Position numbers and translations under genes: made by a program
Part shown: positions 9,682 to 18,166 of the stretch, one piece after another
Position numbering within the stretch: the stretch's first letter is position 1
Layout of the letters: each line of letters opens with the position of its first letter
The notes under the pieces: generated by a model
The model's database searches: none
What the model was told of the DNA's origin: nothing
What the model saw: only the letters and a program-made list of their open reading frames with translations
Source: an uncultured Phycisphaerales bacterium
GTDB taxonomy: Bacteria > Planctomycetota > Phycisphaerae > Tepidisphaerales > Tepidisphaeraceae
DNA length: 64,000 nt
Reading direction: 5' to 3'
Assembly (NCBI GenBank): GCA_903871935.1
Contig: CAIQIQ010000073.1
Span: 1-64,000, forward strand

Positions 9682-10560
9682 ATGCACTACTGTTTCAACC
9701 GTCTTGCTGCCGTACTGACCATTGCCTTCTTCTGGGCAATCCCCTCCTCTCTTGTCATGGCGCAGACGCCACCGGCGCCCATCGCCCCGAAAGTTCAGGT
9801 GGAACTGCCCGCGAAGGACAAGCTCCCTTCCTCGCCCGGCTATTTCTCCATCACCTGCCAGGTCGCCGTTGACCAGCAGCACTTGCCCATGGGCTTTGCC
9901 CTGTTCCTCCCCGCCGCCTATTTCCGCGGCAAAGAGCCCTTCCCCATCATCATGACCCTGCACAACAAGGGCCTTGAGGGTATCACCGGCAGCGGCCTGG
10001 CCGGTGAAGGCATGGCCAGCCTCTGGGTCCGCGACCAGTGGGATTCACGAAATACTCTCACGCCCCCTGACAACGCCCTGGTCCTGCGCAAGAACGCCCA
10101 GTTCATCGGCATCGCCCCGCAATGCCTGCCCGACCGCGCCTTCGAAGATGAGCCCATGCCTCATATCCTCGCCGAACTGGCCACTCAGATTGCCAAAGCC
10201 TATCACGCCGATGATGACAGGGTCTACCTCACAGGTTTCAGCGCTGGCGGCCTGGGGACCTGGCAAGTCGCCGAGCAGACCCCCAAACGCTGGGCCGCCG
10301 TCGTGCCGCTTTCCTGCAGGGCAACCGATGACCCAGCCAAAACCGTCCAGGCACTCAAAGATGTACCGATCTACCTCGGCACCGGCACCGAAGATTGGGC
10401 CCTGCCCTTCTGCCAGCAATGGCACGAAGCCTTAAAGGTCGCCGGCCATACCAACTTCGTCTTCCACATCACCCCCGGCGGCACGCACTGGGCCTATCAC
10501 TCGATCTATACCGACCCGCAGTTCATGGACTGGCTCTTCTCCCAGAAACGCAAAAAGTAG
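9682..10560 (+). CDS. Secreted alpha/beta hydrolase (esterase, LpqC/PHB-depolymerase-like)
   Basis: A 292-residue exported serine hydrolase. A signal peptide covers about 1-27 (cleaved after VMA). The core shows FPIIMTLHNKG, the nucleophile elbow GFSAGG (YLTGFSAGGLGTWQVA) and a late ITPGGTHWAYHSIY that supplies the catalytic histidine. The acid is probably in YLGTGTEDWALP. The layout matches dienelactone-hydrolase/LpqC-type esterases acting on polymers or acylated sugars; the substrate is not determinable. The start at 9682 lacks an obvious ribosome-binding site. A similar fold reappears at 58816, but the two proteins are not close copies. Confidence 0.85.
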   Translation: MHYCFNRLAAVLTIAFFWAIPSSLVMAQTPPAPIAPKVQVELPAKDKLPSSPGYFSITCQVAVDQQHLPMGFALFLPAAYFRGKEPFPIIMTLHNKGLEGITGSGLAGEGMASLWVRDQWDSRNTLTPPDNALVLRKNAQFIGIAPQCLPDRAFEDEPMPHILAELATQIAKAYHADDDRVYLTGFSAGGLGTWQVAEQTPKRWAAVVPLSCRATDDPAKTVQALKDVPIYLGTGTEDWALPFCQQWHEALKVAGHTNFVFHITPGGTHWAYHSIYTDPQFMDWLFSQKRKK

Positions 10561-10716
10561 GGTGTGCTGATATACGCATCAGCGCACCTGAGCACTCCAT
10601 CCGGCTCAGCTTGCCTTCCTGCCATTCCTGCGCCATCATTCCTGCGCATACTTGGAATGGTGCGGCGACCTTTGCGGGAGCTATACATCCTGCCAAGGTC
10701 CGCAGAGGAGACCGAC

Positions 10717-12063
10717 ATGGAGCAAATGCCGGACAATTCCATTGGGGCTGATACCGACGTGAATGCATGGCGAGCCAATGTGGTCGCCGCATCTCGGCGT
10801 GTCCTGATCTGGGGCGGGCTCTTTCCGGTCGCCGTATCAGTCTGGTGGGGCCTGCAAAATGGCGACGAGCGCTCCGCCGCAATCGTGTCCGCAACCTATC
10901 TCGCATTGGCCACCGCGATGCTCTGGCCCGGCAGGAGCATCGCGTTTCGGGCCTCGGTGCTGGTACTGCTCTGCGCTGCAAGCGGCATTGCCCAACTGCT
11001 GATTGATGCCTCCCATGGGGCCGGCTACCAGATCTCTCTGGCGGCCGCCGTGCTCGCCGGGCTGCTCTTTTGCCGAAAGGCCGCGTTCTGGTGGGTAACC
11101 CTCATCATTGCTGCCGTCGCCCTCACCACCGGGCTGTATGGCCTGCGGATCATCCAGAGCAGCGATCCTGCCGTGGGCGGCCTTCTCTGGTGGCTTTCCT
11201 GGTCAACGAGCTTTGCCGTCATTGCCGTGGCCCTGACTCTGATCCAGCAGTACATCAGCGCCCACCTGATACAAAGCCTTGATCAGAGCCGCCGGGCAAG
11301 AACAGAACTGGCAAAGGCCAGCTCGGCCAAGGATGAGCTGCTGTCCATGGTCAGCCATGAACTGCGCACCCCCCTAACTCCTGTCATGCTGTCGCTGGGA
11401 GCCCTCAAGAATGATCCGTTGCTGCCAGAGGATGTGCGACAGGAGATCGCAATCGCATACGAAAACATCACACTAGAGGCGCAACTCATCGGCGATTTGC
11501 TGGATCTGACCGATATCGTCTGCAGCCAGTTTGTCCTGCATCGCTCCGGCCAGGACCTGCACGCGATCGTCCGCGACGCCCTTGAACAGTACCGCCTGCG
11601 CTTCGTCCGGGCCAAACTCGATGTGACAGTTGACCTCAAAGCCTGCTCCACCATCGCCCAGGCCGATGCGCCGCGGCTGACTCAGGTCATGCGACACCTC
11701 CTGGACAACGCCGCCAAATTCAGCCCCAGCGGCGGCCAGTTGCTCATCTCTTCCTCCAACCACCAGCGCCAGGGCGCCACCTGGCTGCGCCTGGACCTGC
11801 ACGATACCGGCGTCGGCATTGTGCCCGAGTCGGCCGGCCAGCTCTTCGGCGTCTTCGAACAGGCCGATCGTGCCCGCACCCGCCGCTTCGGCGGCATGGG
11901 ACTTGGGCTGCCGATCTGCAAGGAGATCGTCGAACTGCACGGCGGCTTGATCAGCGTCGCCAGCGACGGCCCCGACAAAGGGTGCACCGTGACCATCGAG
12001 CTGCCAGTGGACGCCACACCAGTGGTGGCCAAATCCCCAAGAATCCCGAATCCTGAATCCTGA
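10717..12063 (+). CDS. Membrane sensor histidine kinase
   Basis: A 448-residue kinase. The N-terminal third has about six membrane helices (roughly residues 25-180) with no large periplasmic loop, so the signal is probably sensed within the membrane. The cytoplasmic part has a HisKA domain with the phospho-acceptor in SMVSHELRTPL (His214) and an ATPase domain with the N-box HLLDNAAKFSP, the G1 box DTGVGI, the F-box FGVFEQAD and the G2 box GGMGLGLPICKEI. GAGGAG at 10705 places the start at 10717. No response regulator is adjacent, so it is an orphan kinase in this window. Confidence 0.92.
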   Translation: MEQMPDNSIGADTDVNAWRANVVAASRRVLIWGGLFPVAVSVWWGLQNGDERSAAIVSATYLALATAMLWPGRSIAFRASVLVLLCAASGIAQLLIDASHGAGYQISLAAAVLAGLLFCRKAAFWWVTLIIAAVALTTGLYGLRIIQSSDPAVGGLLWWLSWSTSFAVIAVALTLIQQYISAHLIQSLDQSRRARTELAKASSAKDELLSMVSHELRTPLTPVMLSLGALKNDPLLPEDVRQEIAIAYENITLEAQLIGDLLDLTDIVCSQFVLHRSGQDLHAIVRDALEQYRLRFVRAKLDVTVDLKACSTIAQADAPRLTQVMRHLLDNAAKFSPSGGQLLISSSNHQRQGATWLRLDLHDTGVGIVPESAGQLFGVFEQADRARTRRFGGMGLGLPICKEIVELHGGLISVASDGPDKGCTVTIELPVDATPVVAKSPRIPNPES

Positions 12064-12084
12064 ATCCCGAATCCAGAATGCATG
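12040..12084. repeat. Short tandem GAATCC(C/T) repeats at the end of the kinase gene
   Basis: GAATCCCGAATCCTGAATCC and further degenerate copies of the 7-mer GAATCC(C/T) straddle the kinase stop codon. The kinase C-terminus (RIPNPES) is encoded by the repeat, so array length can change the end of the protein. Confidence 0.6.
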
Positions 12085-12368
12085 GTCTCTCGCTCCGCCG
12101 AGGCCGATTCTCGAAGCGAAGATCTCCTTGCGCGAGGGGCCCGGTGGTGAGGGTGCGTACCCGCACATTGCCAAACCTCTAGTGTCTCGAGATGCGTACG
12201 TGTCCTCGGCTGAAAATGAACGGCGAAGAAGTAAACACGTCCGGCTCTGTCTCGATCCCCGTCGCAGGGCGACGGCCGCGGCAGTGCGGATGCGGCGGTT
12301 CCGAGTCTGGAACTTGCTGCATGATCTGCTAAAGTTCTTCCTGCAAGAGAGCGGAAGGAGAATCCAAC
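12064..12368. other. Intergenic region with copy 1 of a 42-bp repeat
   Basis: No credible gene is seen. It holds the end of the GAATCC array and the 42-bp repeat at 12169. A GGAAGGAG ribosome-binding site at 12353-12360 serves the lipoprotein gene. Confidence 0.6.
12169..12210 (+). repeat. 42-bp repeat, copy 1
   Basis: Matches 13396-13437 with four mismatches. The core TCTCGAGATGCGTACGTGT is identical and contains the palindromes TCTCGAGA and CGTACG. The two copies flank the lipoprotein gene in direct orientation. Confidence 0.75.
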
Positions 12369-13142
12369 GTGCTATCCAGTTCCCGCGTGCTGATGTGCTG
12401 GTGTCTGGTGGCCTGCGTCGCCGGCTGCATGCCCCAGGAGGGCCTGCAGGTGAACGCCGCCAACGCGCCCCGCGAGCAGAATCTGCGCCCCGTGTGGGGT
12501 GAGCCGATTGTCCTGCCGCAATCGCCGTGGGTGGTCATCCCCTTTGCGGTGGAGTCGCCCAACCAGAAACTTGGCTTCTCGCCCGGCATCTCCAGCGGAG
12601 GATTCGTCTTCGGTGTCTCCAGCGTCGGCTTTTCCATGAACAAGGAGTTCGGCACGTACTGGCAGACGGGGTGGACCCATTGGAACAACGCCGCCGTCTA
12701 CAATAGCGCCACAGGCCAGTCGCACCTGTTGCTGGACCGCCGGGCCGTCATCTGCCGGGCCTACATTCCCTCCGACACAATGCAGATGAACGGCAAACCG
12801 AAGAACTACATCCTCTTGGCCACCGCCGAGAAGGACACCAATGGCGATCACTACATCAATGAGGACGACCAGCTCACGCTGTACTACTGCGATCTGAGCG
12901 GCGCCGGCACCCAGCGTCTCACCCCGCCCGACGTCAGTTTTCACGACCTCACCCGCGATCCGGCCGGAACGCTGCTGTTGATCTCAGTCCGGCGCGATAC
13001 CACTGGCAGCGGCAAGTTCACCGACGACAACGGCGATCTGCTGCGAGTGGACCTGTCCAATGTACAGCAGGGCCAGGCCTTCCTTCCGGAGGAACTGCGC
13101 CAGAAGGCAAGCCGCCTGGTTACATCTCAGCCGGAACATTAA
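12369..13142 (+). CDS. Lipoprotein with calcium-loop-like motif
   Basis: A 257-residue predicted lipoprotein starting with GTG, with GGAAGGAG about 8 nt upstream. The signal ends in the lipobox VAGC. The mature protein contains YILLATAEKDTNGDHYINED, an EF-hand/dockerin-like Asp-rich loop, followed by LYYCDLSGAGTQRLTPPD. That pattern is common in secreted proteins with a beta-propeller or sensor-like core. No enzyme motif is seen. It probably sits in the outer or cytoplasmic membrane facing the periplasm. Function unknown. It is flanked by two copies of a 42-bp repeat. Confidence 0.8.
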   Translation: MLSSSRVLMCWCLVACVAGCMPQEGLQVNAANAPREQNLRPVWGEPIVLPQSPWVVIPFAVESPNQKLGFSPGISSGGFVFGVSSVGFSMNKEFGTYWQTGWTHWNNAAVYNSATGQSHLLLDRRAVICRAYIPSDTMQMNGKPKNYILLATAEKDTNGDHYINEDDQLTLYYCDLSGAGTQRLTPPDVSFHDLTRDPAGTLLLISVRRDTTGSGKFTDDNGDLLRVDLSNVQQGQAFLPEELRQKASRLVTSQPEH

Positions 13143-13230
13143 CCGGATGCGCAGCTTCATGGCGCCGAAACTGTAAACCCTCACCCGGATCATCCCGAAA
13201 CGCCCCGCACGAAATCAGATCTCCTGCCAG

Positions 13231-13374
13231 TCAGACAACGACGTATGGCCCCGCACCCTCACCGTAATCGGTCCAATTCACCGTCACCCATATGCCAAGT
13301 ATCCCCAACACCATCGTCGCCGCGCACAGCAGCAGCGACACTGCCGAGAGAATGTTGAAGAGGCGGCGCTTCAC
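13231..13374 (-). CDS. Small membrane protein, 47 residues
   Basis: Minus-strand reading from the GTG at 13374 gives KRRLFNILSAVSLLLCAATM, then a second hydrophobic stretch (VLGILGIWVTV), ending GPYVVV and a stop. The RRLFN-LSA-SLLLC N-terminus is a recurrent pattern in small planctomycete membrane proteins, which is the main evidence. A TATAGT hexamer (13384-13389) lies 9 nt before the start, matching the leaderless geometry seen elsewhere. It could also be a surviving N-terminal fragment of a longer protein. Confidence 0.5.
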   Translation of the reverse strand: MKRRLFNILSAVSLLLCAATMVLGILGIWVTVNWTDYGEGAGPYVVV

Positions 13375-13395
13375 TTGCCCCGCACTATACCCCAC

Positions 13396-13437
13396 TGCCA
13401 AGCCTTTGGTGTCTCGAGATGCGTACGTGTGCTCGGC
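13396..13437 (+). repeat. 42-bp repeat, copy 2
   Basis: Second copy of the repeat at 12169-12210, with four mismatches. It begins immediately upstream of the promoter-like TATAGT of the 47-residue gene on the minus strand. Confidence 0.75.
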
Positions 13438-13438
13438 C

Positions 13439-13613
13439 CAGAAAGGGGGGGCATCCTACATTGCGAGCCGCCGCGCAGAAAGATGGCAAAGCATATTACG
13501 CAAGATCCTGTCACCTCTTGGCGACGCTTGCATCGGCCTCTCCGGCCCAATCCCAGGTCCACTATCGCAGACCGGGAGTGCGCGCCCAGAAAGGGGGACA
13601 CGCCACATTGCGA
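13439..13613 (+). repeat. Pair of about 35-bp direct repeats
   Basis: Two units start CAGAAAGGGGG and end CATTGCGAGCCGCCG, the first at about 13439-13473 and the second at about 13580-13613. They differ only in the middle. Origin unknown. Confidence 0.65.
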
Positions 13614-13989
13614 GCCGCCGAAGCGCGCGAATGTGCGTCATCGCCGCTTCACCCACCACCCTTAAAGCCAGGTCGGGCCTGCGTCCGTGGCCGGAGGTGG
13701 ATGCCCTCCAAGCGCCAACCGAAGGTCGTCCTTTTTCCCCGGGGGGTCGGCCACTCCCTCGTGGCCGAAACTCCCTGCCCGATCTCACCCCTTCCCAATC
13801 GCCCTCACCGAATCCGCCAACTGCCCCGTATTCATCCGTCATCCTTGGTTCACTGGTTCTCTTTGCGCCATTCACCCGCCTTCGCGGCTTCCGTCGCTCC
13901 GTCATTCCGTCGCTCTATTGCCCCTTCTTGCCCCCGAAAAAAGTGAGAAGATTTTCGCCCGCTCGTAAACCGCTGTCACTACTCGTCTT

Positions 13990-14445
13990 CCAAAACCGAA
14001 CCCTTCCCAAACCACCGTATAATATGGAGGGACGTGTTTTTCACGCCCTCCCGCCTGGTGCATCTGCCATTTTGCACCCAGGCACAGCTCTTCCTCAATT
14101 GAATACCCGTGCTACCCAAAGGCCCACGGACCACAGTGGAACAAAACGGAAGGTCTTTTCGCGTTCCTCCCGACCGGTGACGATCACCGAACCTGCGCAC
14201 CTTTGTCCTTCTCAGTGATCCAGACCACTGATCGCCATGGATTGCGCACACGAACCTGAGCATCTTCCCCTTCGTCGCTTCCGCTTTCATCCTTCGGCCT
14301 TCATCCTTGGCCTGACTTATCCACAATCGCCCCGAACTTGCGCACCTGCTCCCCCAATTCTTACCTAACCCATTGCCTCCACGGCACTTGGCGCACAGGG
14401 GTACCCCCGCTCCAGAACCTGCGCACCTGCTACTTATCCACACCC
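13990..14445 (+). repeat. Long non-coding repeat, copy A
   Basis: Landmarks in order are CGTATAATATGGAGGGACGTG (about 14016-14036), GAATACCC (14101), GAACCTGCGCACCT (14189), then the 126-bp module ending at 14442. The same landmarks occur in the same order in copy B, read on the minus strand from about 27730 to 27130. Similarity is high in the terminal module and patchy elsewhere. It ends about 40 nt from the hexokinase stop. Confidence 0.7.
14317..14442 (+). repeat. 126-bp module bounded by two DnaA-box sequences, copy A
   Basis: TTATCCACA occurs at 14317-14325 and 14434-14442, 117 bp apart. Between them lie GAACTTGCGCACCT (14334-14347) and GAACCTGCGCACCT (14415-14428). The whole segment aligns with the minus strand of 27134-27259 at the same length, roughly 90% identical by eye. 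Confidence 0.85.
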
Positions 14446-14483
14446 GGCCCCTTTTTCATCCTTCTGCCTTTACCGCGTAGCGG

Positions 14484-15779
14484 CTACATCAGCCCAGCCA
14501 CCGCCGCCCCGATCGTCGGTGACCGGTCAACCTGCACCAGTTCGTAAGCGACGCCCGTCGGCCGGACCAGATCAGCCAACTCCCGCTGCACCCGGTTCTG
14601 GAAGTCGGCCGCCAGCGTCTTGTAGTACGTCGACCCATCCACGTTCACGCAGACCGGCCGCTTCGGGTCTTTCCCCTGCCCGGTCTTCAGGATCGCCGAA
14701 GCCAGGTTCACCGCCGTCAGCACCGCCGACCGCGCAAACACCGGCGTGCAGAGCTGCCGGACAAGCTCACCATCGTCTGGCCCAATGGCCGGGTCAGACA
14801 GCGGATTGCTCGCCTCAATCTTCTCGCCGCAGAAGTTGCCCAGGTGCTCACTGGAAAGCTCGGCCATCTGCCCGATCTTTTCCCGTGTCGCAGCGCTAAA
14901 GAAACCAGCCCGCGCAGCCTGTTTGAGCACGACCATGCCCAATTTTCCCAGGTAACCGCCGGAGATCATCTTCTCAAAGACGTAAGTTCCGGGAGTGCTT
15001 GTGCCTTGATCCAGCAGTTTATCGAAGCTGGACTGCCCGATCTTTCCGAATGCGCCCGACTCGATGTTGATGACCATCGAGCCGGCCGGGTCGAGATCGG
15101 TGCGCTTGGTGATGCGTGAGTTCTGCTCCAGGTACGCCGTGTTGGTGCCCGTGCCCAGGATAAAGCCGATGTACGCCGAGTAATCCTTCGTCACGCCCAT
15201 GCTTTTGCCGGCCAGCAGCGTGGCGACCGTGTCATTGAGGATGGTGATCCGCGGGGCCAGCCGTTTGCGGGCAAGCTGCTGCTTTAAACCTTTGCCGATC
15301 AGTTTGCCCACGACGGCCGGGGCGTCGATCTCCTTGCTCCAGTGCAGCAGGATGGCATCGCGATCGGGCGTGATTTCCGCGGCATAGGAGAAGCAGAATC
15401 CGATGGAAGCAGACACCTTCATCACCGGCTCCACGAAGTCTGCGAAGATCTGGAAGAACTCATTCAGCTCGACGTGGCTCTTGGATCCGGGCATATCGCG
15501 CTCGGCAAAATCGCTGATGGCGACTTTGCCCTTGCGATCGATCCGCACCACCGCCCGGCGCAGATTCGTGCCGCCGGCGTCGAGGACGACCACCGGCATG
15601 TCAGTCTTCACCGGTTTATCGATGGCGATGAACGATGGGATCATCATCAGCGTGGAGGGCTTGCCCGCCAGGCCATTTGCCATCTCGAAGGCAAAAGCAT
15701 CCAGCAGCCCCCGGCGATCGATCGCATCAACATCCAAGCCGTTGTCCTTCAAGAACTTCTGTGCATCTGCATTGGTCAT
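14484..15779 (-). CDS. Hexokinase, eukaryotic-type fold
   Basis: A 431-residue sugar kinase with the hexokinase_1/hexokinase_2 architecture rather than the bacterial ROK or Glk type. Visible motifs are the phosphate loop LDAGGTNLRRAVV (about 67-79), GFCFSYAAEI, the catalytic-Asp motif ILNDTVATLLAG, GTGTNTAYLE, INIESGAFG and EKMISGGYLG. The expected reaction is ATP-dependent phosphorylation of glucose or a related hexose in the cytoplasm. It follows the galactoside operon on the same strand but is separated from it by a hairpin, so it may be independently expressed. Bacterial members of this family are uncommon but known. Confidence 0.9.
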   Translation of the reverse strand: MTNADAQKFLKDNGLDVDAIDRRGLLDAFAFEMANGLAGKPSTLMMIPSFIAIDKPVKTDMPVVVLDAGGTNLRRAVVRIDRKGKVAISDFAERDMPGSKSHVELNEFFQIFADFVEPVMKVSASIGFCFSYAAEITPDRDAILLHWSKEIDAPAVVGKLIGKGLKQQLARKRLAPRITILNDTVATLLAGKSMGVTKDYSAYIGFILGTGTNTAYLEQNSRITKRTDLDPAGSMVINIESGAFGKIGQSSFDKLLDQGTSTPGTYVFEKMISGGYLGKLGMVVLKQAARAGFFSAATREKIGQMAELSSEHLGNFCGEKIEASNPLSDPAIGPDDGELVRQLCTPVFARSAVLTAVNLASAILKTGQGKDPKRPVCVNVDGSTYYKTLAADFQNRVQRELADLVRPTGVAYELVQVDRSPTIGAAVAGLM

Positions 15780-15864
15780 GAGTCTCTGCTTTCCTTATGA
15801 GGCGGAAAATACCTGATTTGCCCGGCGTGGTCGACACGTTGCCGACAGGTGACGGACCAAACAC

Positions 15865-15896
15865 AACGCGAGGCCGAGTCTCTCGGCCTCGCGTTT
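15865..15896 (-). terminator. Hairpin terminator of the galactoside operon
   Basis: Stem AACGCGAGGCCGAG (15865-15878) pairs with CTCGGCCTCGCGTT (15882-15895) around a 3-nt loop. Read on the minus strand it follows the FG-GAP gene, and GTGTTTGG lies after the stem. It separates that gene from hexokinase. Confidence 0.6.
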
Positions 15897-15925
15897 GGTT
15901 CGGTTCATCTGGAGGAGCGATGCTG

Positions 15926-16996
15926 CTACATGCCTTCGTTATAGAAGACATACAGCCCATCTTTGCCGGGGCAGATGATGTCCAGCCGGCCGATCTTGCG
16001 CAGGTCGGCCACCTGGAAATGGATGCCCAGGCCGGTGACATCGCGGATCCGGCCATAGTCGATGACCTGCTTGGCAAAACCTTCGCCGGTCCACTTGAAA
16101 TAGTAGAAGCCGTAGTCATCGTGCTCGCCAGGATCGTTGCCGCAATGAGCGCGATGCCGCTTGCCGGTGACAAGCTCGGGCTTGCCGTCGCCGTCGATGT
16201 CCAGCCACATCAGGTCATGGTACTGGGCGTTGAACGGGTCAATCGGATGCTTGATCCACTGCCGCTTGCCACCGGCCAGGCGCTTCTGCTCCCACCAGTC
16301 CAAACCGTAGTTGTGGGCGCCGCCGACGATCAGCTCATTGACGCCGTCGCCGTTGATGTCGACGACGAGGATGGGCACCGACGCATCCCACCGGCCGGAG
16401 TCGAAGTCATCATGGAAGACCCACTTGTCCTTCCAGGGGTTTGCGGGGCATTCCAGCCAGCCCTTGGCCAGCACCAGATCCATCCGGCCATTGCCGGCGA
16501 TATCCCCGCAGCCCAGCCCGTGGCCCTGGGGCTTGTCGTAGACCTGGTGGCAACCAAACTTGCCGGGGCCCGTCTTCTTGAAGATACGCACCGGGCCGCC
16601 GGGCGTGTTGGGCACGATCTCCAGCTCGCCGTCGCCGTCAATGTCCCAGGCGCGGGTCGTCTCGACATTGCCGACTTCGGCAATGATGTGCTCTTTCCAC
16701 TGCTCGCCGGACTTGCCGGGGTTCTGCCGCCAGCGCAGCGTGTTGCCCCACCACCCGCCGGTGATGAAATCGAGCCGGCCATCGCCGGCGATGTCCATCG
16801 CGATCGTCGAGAAGTCGTCGTAATACTCGCCCTCGGCACGGCACGGGGCGACCGGGAAACGTTGCTTGAAGTCGGGGCCTTTGTACCACCAGGCGCCCGA
16901 GACGATGTCCAGCACGCCATCGCCATCCACATCGAATACACCGGCCGACTCATAACGTTCGTCGGCAATGAACACTTTTCTCCACTTCAGCGGCAT
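15926..16996 (-). CDS. FG-GAP/VCBS repeat protein without signal peptide
   Basis: A 356-residue predicted beta-propeller. Repeats carry calcium-loop motifs such as VFDVDGDGVLDIV, AWDIDGDGELEIV, VVDINGDGVNELIV and WLDIDGDGKPELV, with GDIAGNGRMDLV as a variant, at intervals of about 50 residues. Most such proteins are exported, but this one starts MPLKWRKVFIADERYESAG with no signal peptide, and no better start was found. It is 12 nt after the uroporphyrinogen-decarboxylase-like gene and is the last gene of the operon. It may bind carbohydrate or act as a lyase-like propeller; no catalytic residues are evident. Confidence 0.85.
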   Translation of the reverse strand: MPLKWRKVFIADERYESAGVFDVDGDGVLDIVSGAWWYKGPDFKQRFPVAPCRAEGEYYDDFSTIAMDIAGDGRLDFITGGWWGNTLRWRQNPGKSGEQWKEHIIAEVGNVETTRAWDIDGDGELEIVPNTPGGPVRIFKKTGPGKFGCHQVYDKPQGHGLGCGDIAGNGRMDLVLAKGWLECPANPWKDKWVFHDDFDSGRWDASVPILVVDINGDGVNELIVGGAHNYGLDWWEQKRLAGGKRQWIKHPIDPFNAQYHDLMWLDIDGDGKPELVTGKRHRAHCGNDPGEHDDYGFYYFKWTGEGFAKQVIDYGRIRDVTGLGIHFQVADLRKIGRLDIICPGKDGLYVFYNEGM

Positions 16997-17008
16997 GATT
17001 GCTCCTTG

Positions 17009-18088
17009 TTATTGTCCTCTGCACGCATCGCGGATCTTCTCCGCGGCGTATTTGTAGTTGTCCCAGCTAACATCCGGCGGGATCAGATGATCCCAACTCG
17101 GGATATATCGCCCGAGGCGGATCATCTCCCTGCAACGGTTCACTTCGATATCAATCGCATCTTTGCCCTTCGCCAGCGCGCGTTTGTCCAGACCGCCGAG
17201 GATCGCGAGGTTCGGATACCGCCTGCGGTACTGCACAACATCGTTGCCCGCGGCTACCTCAAACGGCAGGAACATGTTGATGCCGTGGCCGGTCATGATC
17301 GGCAGAAGCTGGCTGCAGTCGCCATCGGTGTCGACCGAAACGAGCTGCGCCCCGCATTCGCGGGCAAACTCGACGATGCGGTCATAGCAGGGCATCATGA
17401 ACTGCTCGACCATCGCGGGCGAGATCAGCGAGCCATTCCGCCCGGACATATCTTCCCAGATGTGGATGTGGTCGATCTGCACCACATTGGCAACCTGCTC
17501 GTAGAGGTGCAGCCAGAGCGTGGTGAGGTGGTTCATCATATCCTGCACGACCTCGGGCATGTCGTAGAACGCGATCAGCAGTTCTTCAGCGCCCAGAAGA
17601 TCGCGAACGGTGCCAAAAATGCCCCAGGGAAAGACGCCAACCTGCACAGCGCGGTCGCGGGCGTGCTCTTTGAAAGCACGCAGATCCTCGGCAATCCGGC
17701 CGGGCTGATGCGGATCCAGACGCTGGGCCTTGTAGCGTTCCCAGTCGTTCCCCGACTTTACCGGATAGTCCATGAAATCGGGCATCGAGCTGCCATCGCG
17801 GCGGTTCTTCATCGTGATCCCGCGGAAGTCGCGGGAGATGATGAAGTGCTCATCCTCGGCGAGCACCTGCGCCTGGAAGTGCGGCCACGCTCCGTAATGC
17901 ACCTGAGGCTGGGCAAAACCCGGATCGAAGTCCAGCGCGCGATGGACATCGAGATCGGGGTTGCCGGTCTCGCGCTTCCAGCGATCGAACGTTTCGCCCC
18001 AGGCGTTCCAGCCGAAGCTGAGGCCAAAGGGGACACGGTCGACAGGCCGGCCCAGGAATGCGTTGAGGATGCGCTCGCGTGGGGTCAT
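17009..18088 (-). CDS. Uroporphyrinogen decarboxylase-like (URO-D fold) protein
   Basis: A 359-residue protein beginning MTPRERILNAFLGRPVDRVP, the standard opening of the URO-D/MtaA superfamily. HIHIWEDMSGRNGSLISP and the C-terminal LGGLDKRALAKGKDAI also fit this fold. It is unlikely to be the heme enzyme HemE, because it lies inside a sugar-catabolic operon and lacks the HemE substrate-binding N-terminus. Such paralogues occur often beside Gfo/Idh oxidoreductases in planctomycetes, and their reaction is unknown. The start at 18088 was chosen for the canonical N-terminus. Confidence 0.82.
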   Translation of the reverse strand: MTPRERILNAFLGRPVDRVPFGLSFGWNAWGETFDRWKRETGNPDLDVHRALDFDPGFAQPQVHYGAWPHFQAQVLAEDEHFIISRDFRGITMKNRRDGSSMPDFMDYPVKSGNDWERYKAQRLDPHQPGRIAEDLRAFKEHARDRAVQVGVFPWGIFGTVRDLLGAEELLIAFYDMPEVVQDMMNHLTTLWLHLYEQVANVVQIDHIHIWEDMSGRNGSLISPAMVEQFMMPCYDRIVEFARECGAQLVSVDTDGDCSQLLPIMTGHGINMFLPFEVAAGNDVVQYRRRYPNLAILGGLDKRALAKGKDAIDIEVNRCREMIRLGRYIPSWDHLIPPDVSWDNYKYAAEKIRDACRGQ

Positions 18089-18166
18089 GGCGGAAGATGC
18101 AAAGGCACTGCGGCACGCAGGGACGAAGAGGCAGTGGTTGCTCCTTCGCCCCTGCATGCCTGCTCT

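Larger units (their letters stand above)
13375..14483. other. Repeat-rich intergenic region, 1.1 kb
   Basis: I see no credible gene. The region holds copy 2 of the 42-bp repeat (13396), a pair of about 35-bp direct repeats (13439 and 13580), pyrimidine-rich low-complexity DNA (13730-13930), and from about 13990 the first copy of the long repeat that contains the DnaA-box module. Confidence 0.6.

Noticed and set aside
13730-13930. Pyrimidine-rich stretch in the first repeat-rich region that could be read as a coding tail
   Set aside because: No family motif, no start signal and low complexity in all frames.
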